Assembly: GCA_014804185.1 (NCBI GenBank)
Contig: JAAVAG010000190.1
Location: 1-9,753 of the forward strand
Reading direction: 5' to 3'
Source of the DNA: Lachnospiraceae bacterium
GTDB taxonomy: Bacteria > Bacillota > Clostridia > Lachnospirales > Lachnospiraceae
DNA length: 9,753 bases
Of this stretch, positions 5,017-9,753 are shown in pieces. The notes under the pieces were generated by a model that made no database searches, had not been told where the DNA came from, and was given only the letters and a program-made list of their open reading frames with translations. Position numbers and translations under genes: made by a program. Each line of letters opens with the position of its first letter. Position 1 is the first letter of the stretch.

Positions 5017-6273
5017 TCAAAAGCGACTGTATATAAACTCTGATGCCGTAAAGCCATAGCCGTACATGCCAAAAGTAAGAACCGCCAGTGCCAGCAGTCC
5101 TATAACGCCCACCTTTGCCGCCGGACCAAATGCGCAAAAGCGTGCATTCAGGCTTCTGCTTTTCCAGTCATACAGCCAGAGCAGCAGACATGCCCCGCCC
5201 ATAACGATCCAGTCTCCCGCGGCAAGCCCCATGCCGCCGATTCCCGAAAAGAGGACATCGTAATTAAAGACCGTAAACACGGAGCCTGCCATCCACAGTA
5301 CGGTAATCGTATCCGGCCAGATAAAAAAGGACCACAGAAAGCTGACCAGCAGGAACGTGACAATGCGGTTCAGTGTCCTGCACTTTGTCTTGCATTTCTC
5401 GCCGAAAGAGACGAAAAGGCCGTGCATCAGCCCCCATAGGAGATAGTTTTCCCCATGCCAGATACCGGAGACCAGGAAAGTCGCCATGGTATTCAAAAAC
5501 TTCCGCACTTTTCCCCTGCGGCTGCCCCCCAGCGGGATATACACATATTCCCTCAGCCAGGCCCCCAGCGTGATATGCCAGCGGCGCCAGAACTCCTGGA
5601 TGGACTGGGAAAAGTAAGGCGCGTCAAAATTTTCGCTCATCCGTATCCCCAGCATCCGGGATACCCCCAGAACAATGTCAATCCCTCCGGAAAAATCGGC
5701 GTAAAGCTGAACCGCGTACAGGAGCATTGCCGCAAGCGCATAGGCGCCGTTATACTGTTCCGGCTCTGCGGAAATGGCGGACACGATCACACCAAGCCTG
5801 GCAGCGATCACCAGCTTTTTAAACAATCCCCACAGACAGCGGACCGCCCCTTTCAGGAAATTGTCCCCGCTCATATGCCTTTTCTCCAGCGCAGCGCGCA
5901 TCCTGGGGTAAGGTTCGATGGGGCCAATGAAGATATGGGGCAGATAGGTGACAAACAGACCGAACCTCACCAGGTTTTTCTCCGGCTCATACCTGCCCCG
6001 GTACAAGTCCGCATGATATGCTATGATCTGCAGCGTAAAATAGGAAATGCCCATCGGAGCAATAACCGACTGCCACGGCAGCCAATGCTGCGCCCGCAGA
6101 AAGAGAAGCGGCAGGGCCAGTACAGCCGTGCTGATCCACATGACCCAGCGATGCCTTGGAATCAGTCGCCCTGCCAGATAGCCAAACAGGGCTGCGGCCA
6201 GCAGATACAGGACTGGTATGCCATACCCTGCATAGACCGCAATCCCTGCCACCAGAATAATCAGATTCACCAT
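5017..6273 (-). CDS. MBOAT-family O-acyltransferase (AlgI/DltB type)
   Basis: MBOAT proteins carry acyl groups, usually acetyl, across the membrane for O-acylation of exported polymers. I start at ATG 6273 (MVNLIILVAG), seven bases after GAGGA; ATG 6276, one codon earlier, is equally possible. The 418 residues are mostly membrane segments. Diagnostic motifs are APMGISYFTLQIIAYHADLY (72-91), the GPIEPY loop (117-122), YADFSGGIDIVLGVSRMLG (191-209), EFWRRWHITLGAWLREYVY (227-245) with IPLGGSR (246-252), and VSGIWHGENYLLWGLMHG (268-285). H233 and H273 are the conserved family histidines, so it should be active. The length is a little below the usual 460-500. It lies between the transglutaminase-like gene (gap about 40 bp) and the SGNH-like gene (gap 14 bp). 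Whether the target is an exopolysaccharide, teichoic acid or peptidoglycan cannot be told. Confidence 0.92.
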   Translation of the reverse strand: MVNLIILVAGIAVYAGYGIPVLYLLAAALFGYLAGRLIPRHRWVMWISTAVLALPLLFLRAQHWLPWQSVIAPMGISYFTLQIIAYHADLYRGRYEPEKNLVRFGLFVTYLPHIFIGPIEPYPRMRAALEKRHMSGDNFLKGAVRCLWGLFKKLVIAARLGVIVSAISAEPEQYNGAYALAAMLLYAVQLYADFSGGIDIVLGVSRMLGIRMSENFDAPYFSQSIQEFWRRWHITLGAWLREYVYIPLGGSRRGKVRKFLNTMATFLVSGIWHGENYLLWGLMHGLFVSFGEKCKTKCRTLNRIVTFLLVSFLWSFFIWPDTITVLWMAGSVFTVFNYDVLFSGIGGMGLAAGDWIVMGGACLLLWLYDWKSRSLNARFCAFGPAAKVGVIGLLALAVLTFGMYGYGFTASEFIYSRF

Positions 6274-6293
6274 CATTTGTTCCTCATCCCCCC

Positions 6294-6309
6294 GCGCGCC
6301 GCAGCGCGC
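6294..6309 (-). other. GC-only hairpin between the transglutaminase-like and MBOAT genes
   Basis: GCGCGC on each side of a 4-nt loop forms a perfect 6-bp all-GC stem in the minus-strand transcript, in a gap of about 40 bp. No T-run follows, so it is not an intrinsic terminator. It lies about 10 bp upstream of the MBOAT SD and may protect or mark an mRNA processing end, or tune relative expression of the two genes. Confidence 0.4.
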
Positions 6310-6313
6310 TCTT

Positions 6314-7906
6314 TTATTCACACGCAGGCCATGCACTGCGGTCCCAGTCCCTTCCCTGCAGCGTGGCATGTCTCTGCTCATCCGTCATCAGACTGTATTT
6401 TGTATGCCGGACCCCGGGCGTCGCGTCGATGTGCCGCCAGACCCCGTCCAGATGTATAATCAGCCAGTAATGCGACCTGTCGGTCACCCAGATCAGCTGG
6501 GTTTCATAGCCCTTCCTTGTCAGAAGGCTCTGCAGACAGCGGGCATGAACCAGACAATCCCCTGACTTGTTGGTGAATCCGTACCAGACCGGATCCTTTC
6601 CGCCGGAGTTATGGCTGTACTTGATGGTATTCCGGACATAGTCCCGGATTGCCTCCGGATCACTGCCAAGCCCCGCCGCAATGGAATCCGCCAGCGCGTC
6701 CGTATCCGCCTGGTCATGCTCCACAACCACCGTTCGCCTCGCCCTGGCCGTATTCCCATCCCTGTCCCTTGCCGTATAAGTGACATAATAGGTTCCGGCT
6801 TTTGTCAGGTCCACTCCTCCGGAATCGCAGGTCACTTCACATGCCCCGTCCAACTTGTCCACCGCGCTGACCCCTGCAAGGTAGTCAGGGCTGGATTTCT
6901 TCCTGACACTTAAGGCGGAGAGCCCTTTGATGACCGGCGGTGTCTTATCCTTCACTACAGCCAGCGTGGCTGTGGCCGTAGTGATATTCCCGTTGATATC
7001 CTCAGCTTCAATCGTCATTATCTGAACGCCCAGAGCCTCCGCATCCGGCTCTGTGGTGAGGCGCACCTGTACCTCCCCGGAGGCATCATAGCAGGATTCC
7101 ACAAAACTCTCTACCGTAACTTCCTCCCCCAGAAAAACGGAAACATCCCTTACAGCCAGTTCCGGCGGGGTGGTATCCGCCACCAGAACCCGGCAGACAC
7201 TTTCACCCACAAGACTGGCAACCGTATATTCACCTACCCCGGATACATTGACCGCGTCAATGTCGCTCTGACTGATTCTGCAGCCGTCCCGTTCCGGATT
7301 AAAGAGCAGGTCCTCTTTGCCCAGCACTTCTCCCAGTTCCAGCGCATACTCGCTTTTCAGCCAGACAATGGTGAGGGAGCATACCTGCGACACGGCATTT
7401 CCATACGCATCCTCCACCACCACGGTAAAACTCTGGTCTTCATAATTCAGCGGCACAACCACGTTTCCGACAAAATAGGCTGTTACCTCCGACAGGTCAT
7501 AGCAGGATGCCACAAAATCATTTGGATCCGGCTTATAGTCGGGCGTCTTCTGCAGCAGGGAAATAAACTCCACTTCAGGAGGTGTGGTATCTTCTATGGT
7601 CAGCGTCACCGTTTCCTCCCTGCCGCCGCTCTTCAGTGTCAGGGGAATACTGCCTGCCGCACTGATATCTACCGTAGAAAGATCCGTGACGATACCGGCA
7701 TTTGGGGCGCTGGCAAACTCCGTCATAAAGTCTTCGATACGGATGGTTTCCGTCCCCAGTTCCACTGTCAGATCATGGAATCTTGGCTGGCAGCAGAACC
7801 AGTATGCGGCGCAGCCGACCGCACATGCCATAACAGCACAGTGGCACAGCCGCTTGCGATCTTTGAAAAATACTTTCAAGCTCCACAGCTTTTCTTTTGT
7901 AGTCAT
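6314..7906 (-). CDS. Ig-repeat transglutaminase-like membrane protein
   Basis: The start is ATG 7906 (MTTKEKLWSL); the SD AAAGGA (7915-7920) eight to nine bases upstream overlaps the stop of the preceding gene. A short basic cytoplasmic end is followed by one membrane segment (about 21-40) with six Cys (21, 23, 28, 32, 38, 39). The rest is outside the cell: four Ig-like beta-sandwich units whose boundaries show as DTTPPEVEF (106-114), DTTPPELAV (244-252) and DKTPPVIKG (320-328), ending near 397. The C-terminal 130 residues are a transglutaminase-like thiol fold: GDCLVHARCLQSL with C451, SHYWLIIHLDG with H479, and RHIDATPG with D494, so the Cys-His-Asp triad is complete. Related bacterial domains act as proteases or cross-linkers on wall or surface proteins. 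The substrate is unknown. It is the second gene of the operon, 13 bp after the D,D-peptidase. Confidence 0.85.
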   Translation of the reverse strand: MTTKEKLWSLKVFFKDRKRLCHCAVMACAVGCAAYWFCCQPRFHDLTVELGTETIRIEDFMTEFASAPNAGIVTDLSTVDISAAGSIPLTLKSGGREETVTLTIEDTTPPEVEFISLLQKTPDYKPDPNDFVASCYDLSEVTAYFVGNVVVPLNYEDQSFTVVVEDAYGNAVSQVCSLTIVWLKSEYALELGEVLGKEDLLFNPERDGCRISQSDIDAVNVSGVGEYTVASLVGESVCRVLVADTTPPELAVRDVSVFLGEEVTVESFVESCYDASGEVQVRLTTEPDAEALGVQIMTIEAEDINGNITTATATLAVVKDKTPPVIKGLSALSVRKKSSPDYLAGVSAVDKLDGACEVTCDSGGVDLTKAGTYYVTYTARDRDGNTARARRTVVVEHDQADTDALADSIAAGLGSDPEAIRDYVRNTIKYSHNSGGKDPVWYGFTNKSGDCLVHARCLQSLLTRKGYETQLIWVTDRSHYWLIIHLDGVWRHIDATPGVRHTKYSLMTDEQRHATLQGRDWDRSAWPACE

Positions 7907-7919
7907 CTTCGGTTTCCTT

Positions 7920-9753
7920 TTATCTTTCGTCCTGTATATATCCGTTAGAATCAAAGGTATATTCCTTGCCATTTATGGTAAGCGTGCAGTCTGCGGCATA
8001 GGTTCCGTCTTTACCACGGTATCTCCATCCAAAACCATTTGTCATCCAGCATTCCGGTGAGACGCCTTCATTTACACACGGCAGGGAAAGTTTGGCCCTG
8101 ATCTCGTCATCCTGAAAATGCCACCATTCGCTGTACAAATCTTTATAACCTGCCGACATCATAATCTGGGACAGTTCTTTCGCATATTCATTATTTCGAA
8201 CCCGCGCGGAATACTGGCTCAGATCGTGCAGATCCGTCTGCATTGTCAGTTCATATCCGCTGCCCAGGCTTTCCAGGGTCAGATCCATTGCCACGCCCAG
8301 ATTATGCTTGGATATACCCGCGCTGACAAAGGCGCTCATCGTGAAAGAGTTTTGGTTGTCGTTCATCAGTTCCCAATAGGTCTTGCGCCTCTCCGCGGTT
8401 ACACCGTTCTCATTTGTCTCACTCACATACAGAAGAACTCCCGGCACTTCCGCTTCTCCCGCATATGTACGCTCCGGCAGTGTGGTATACTGAACTGCCG
8501 TTGCCTGCTTGTACATGTAGACAGAAGCGTCATGGGGGCGGAAAGCCTCGTAAATTTTCAGCCTGTACCCCTTCTCGCGGGCATTTTCTATGGCTGTCTC
8601 CAGCTTTCTGGCGGTGGGATAGAGCAGAGGTACCAGAAAACTGCTGTCACTTAACTGTACATCCTCAAATCCTTTTATCACCTGCCCTGTCAGACCGGGT
8701 ATCTCAAAGCCATGTGCCATGAAAATAGAGGCATAACTGTTGGTAATATCATAGTTGCACAATGAACCCACATATTCCGGCAAATTGATCATGCAGTAAT
8801 TACTGTCTATATAACAGACCCTGCCCTCCATGTTAATGCCGAACATATCGTTCTTCACATCAACCACGCAGTAGGCGTCCAAGGCCTTCGCGTCGCCCAC
8901 CACTTCGCTTTTGGCTATATCGCCGTAGGCTTTCAGGTCTTTCACCGGCCAAATGGTACAGTACATGGGGGTAACGGCTATCTCACATTTACGCGTTTCG
9001 GAAACTGCCACATAATCAGCCAGTTCCGCAACCACACGGAAAGAATAGCCCGCGCCCGGATCCAGCCTGGGAGAAATGTATGTACACTCCTCGTTTTTCG
9101 TGACTTTCTTTACCGTCTCCCATACACCGCTGTCATTATTTCGCATTTGAACTTCATAGGAATCGCTGTTCACTTCATCCCACTCCAGATAACACACACA
9201 GCCGTCTATAATGTCCACCGACAGATGAATATCCCGGGCCGCAAAATCTTCCCATGTGACCGCCAGTTCTTTGGATTCACCATTGTAAACAGCCATACCG
9301 AGCATACGGCTGCCGGGCACAAACACCAGAGTACAGGGATTTTCCGGCGTTGGTATCCATAATTCTTCCTTTAAATTCAGTTCTATGCTGTCCTCATTCA
9401 CAGTCTTCAGAAACCTCTTGCTGCCCTGCTCCATAACATAAATACTACAGCTGTTGCCTCCCTGGAAATCAAAACTTACGAGAGCTGTTCCAGCCTCCTC
9501 ATCGACTTCCCAATCCAGATTTTTGATTACAGGATCCTGAATATTAAAAGGACGCTCAATAGAAGCCTGTTTCTGTATATACTCTTTTCCAAACAGGGAA
9601 TATTTTTTGACAAGATCGATCTTAAGAACCAAATCCGTGCCTTTCGGCAAATCAGGCAGATGACAGGAAACTCCGTCAACATATCCGTCGTAGAAAACTG
9701 TCTCATCGCTGACACCGCCGATTGCGTATGTACTGACATTCACATAATAAGAA
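7920..9753 (-). CDS. M15D (VanX-type) D,D-peptidase with FN3, SH3 and wall-binding modules (5' end outside window)
   Basis: The frame is open through the right edge; GTG 9743 has no SD, so I treat the gene as 5' truncated. Numbering here is from that codon (607 residues). Residues about 75-165 look like a beta-sandwich module. Residues 165-255 (WDEVNSDSYEVQMRNNDSGVW, then YSFRVVAELADY) are an FN3 domain. Residues about 262-325 (CTIWPVKDLKAYGDIAKSEV, then GRVCYIDSNYCMINLPEYVG) are SH3-like. The catalytic domain (about 355-555) has every VanX active-site residue: R402 in EAFRPHDA, H480 and D487 in SKHNLGVAMD, and E539 with H542 in EWWHF. These bind Zn and cleave D-Ala-D-Ala or related peptide ends. 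Residues 567-602 (MTNGFGWRYRGKDGTYAADC, then INGKEYTFDSNGY) resemble one choline-binding repeat, which suggests wall attachment. Trimming of peptidoglycan stems outside the cell is the likely role. Confidence 0.85.
   Translation of the reverse strand, partial: SYYVNVSTYAIGGVSDETVFYDGYVDGVSCHLPDLPKGTDLVLKIDLVKKYSLFGKEYIQKQASIERPFNIQDPVIKNLDWEVDEEAGTALVSFDFQGGNSCSIYVMEQGSKRFLKTVNEDSIELNLKEELWIPTPENPCTLVFVPGSRMLGMAVYNGESKELAVTWEDFAARDIHLSVDIIDGCVCYLEWDEVNSDSYEVQMRNNDSGVWETVKKVTKNEECTYISPRLDPGAGYSFRVVAELADYVAVSETRKCEIAVTPMYCTIWPVKDLKAYGDIAKSEVVGDAKALDAYCVVDVKNDMFGINMEGRVCYIDSNYCMINLPEYVGSLCNYDITNSYASIFMAHGFEIPGLTGQVIKGFEDVQLSDSSFLVPLLYPTARKLETAIENAREKGYRLKIYEAFRPHDASVYMYKQATAVQYTTLPERTYAGEAEVPGVLLYVSETNENGVTAERRKTYWELMNDNQNSFTMSAFVSAGISKHNLGVAMDLTLESLGSGYELTMQTDLHDLSQYSARVRNNEYAKELSQIMMSAGYKDLYSEWWHFQDDEIRAKLSLPCVNEGVSPECWMTNGFGWRYRGKDGTYAADCTLTINGKEYTFDSNGYIQDER

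Noticed and set aside
5003..5137. N-terminal extension of the SGNH-like gene
   Set aside because: It would overlap the MBOAT coding end and place a Gly/Arg-rich stretch before the membrane anchor; ATG 5002 has a good SD.
5455..6459. 334-residue open frame on the plus strand opposite the MBOAT gene
   Set aside because: It spans the junction of two well supported minus-strand genes, lacks an SD, and reads as low-complexity antisense sequence.

Overview
The window looks like chromosomal DNA of a low-to-moderate GC Gram-positive bacterium of the Clostridia, most likely a Lachnospiraceae member. This rests on the strong AGGAGG-type ribosome binding sites, the consensus sigma-A promoters, a MecA adaptor gene, and surface proteins with SH3b, Ig-like, FN3 and choline-binding-like modules. 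The family placement is inference; no rRNA or species marker is present. I see no tRNA, rRNA, CRISPR array, insertion sequence or phage gene.

Layout. (1) 1-991, minus strand: 5' portion of a membrane-anchored SH3b plus glycoside hydrolase 18-like protein that runs off the left edge. It has its own sigma-A promoter and three 15-bp direct repeats just upstream of it. (2) 1225-1437, minus: a small 70-residue protein with a GTG start and a perfect SD, preceded by a leader with a 9-bp inverted repeat. (3) About 1438-2002: a 565-bp AT-rich gene-free stretch with two hairpins, a T-run and the mecA promoter. (4) 2003-2761, plus: mecA, closed by a strong hairpin terminator at 2801-2853. (5) 2830-9753, minus: a tightly packed run of six genes convergent with mecA. 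In transcription order these are a VanX-type (M15D) D,D-peptidase with FN3, SH3 and cell-wall-binding parts (5' end outside the window), an Ig-repeat transglutaminase-like membrane protein, an AlgI/DltB-type MBOAT acyltransferase, an SGNH-like partner with Cys where the family normally has Ser, a small lipoprotein carrying a one-base frameshift, and an Rrf2-family regulator.

How the genes fit together. Gaps in the minus-strand run are 13, 40, 14 and -17 bp, then 58 bp before rrf2, so the first five genes very probably form one transcript whose promoter lies beyond the right edge. The MBOAT plus SGNH pair is the usual membrane/extracytoplasmic combination for O-acylation of a surface polysaccharide or wall polymer. 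The transglutaminase-like protein and the D,D-peptidase are also predicted to act outside the membrane. The cluster is best read as an envelope modification operon of unknown substrate. Whether Rrf2 controls it, or is only read through from it, cannot be decided from the sequence.

The most notable oddities are the homopolymer frameshift in the lipoprotein, the GDC motif in the SGNH-like protein, the repeats near the GH18 and mecA promoters, and the structured gene-free region upstream of mecA.
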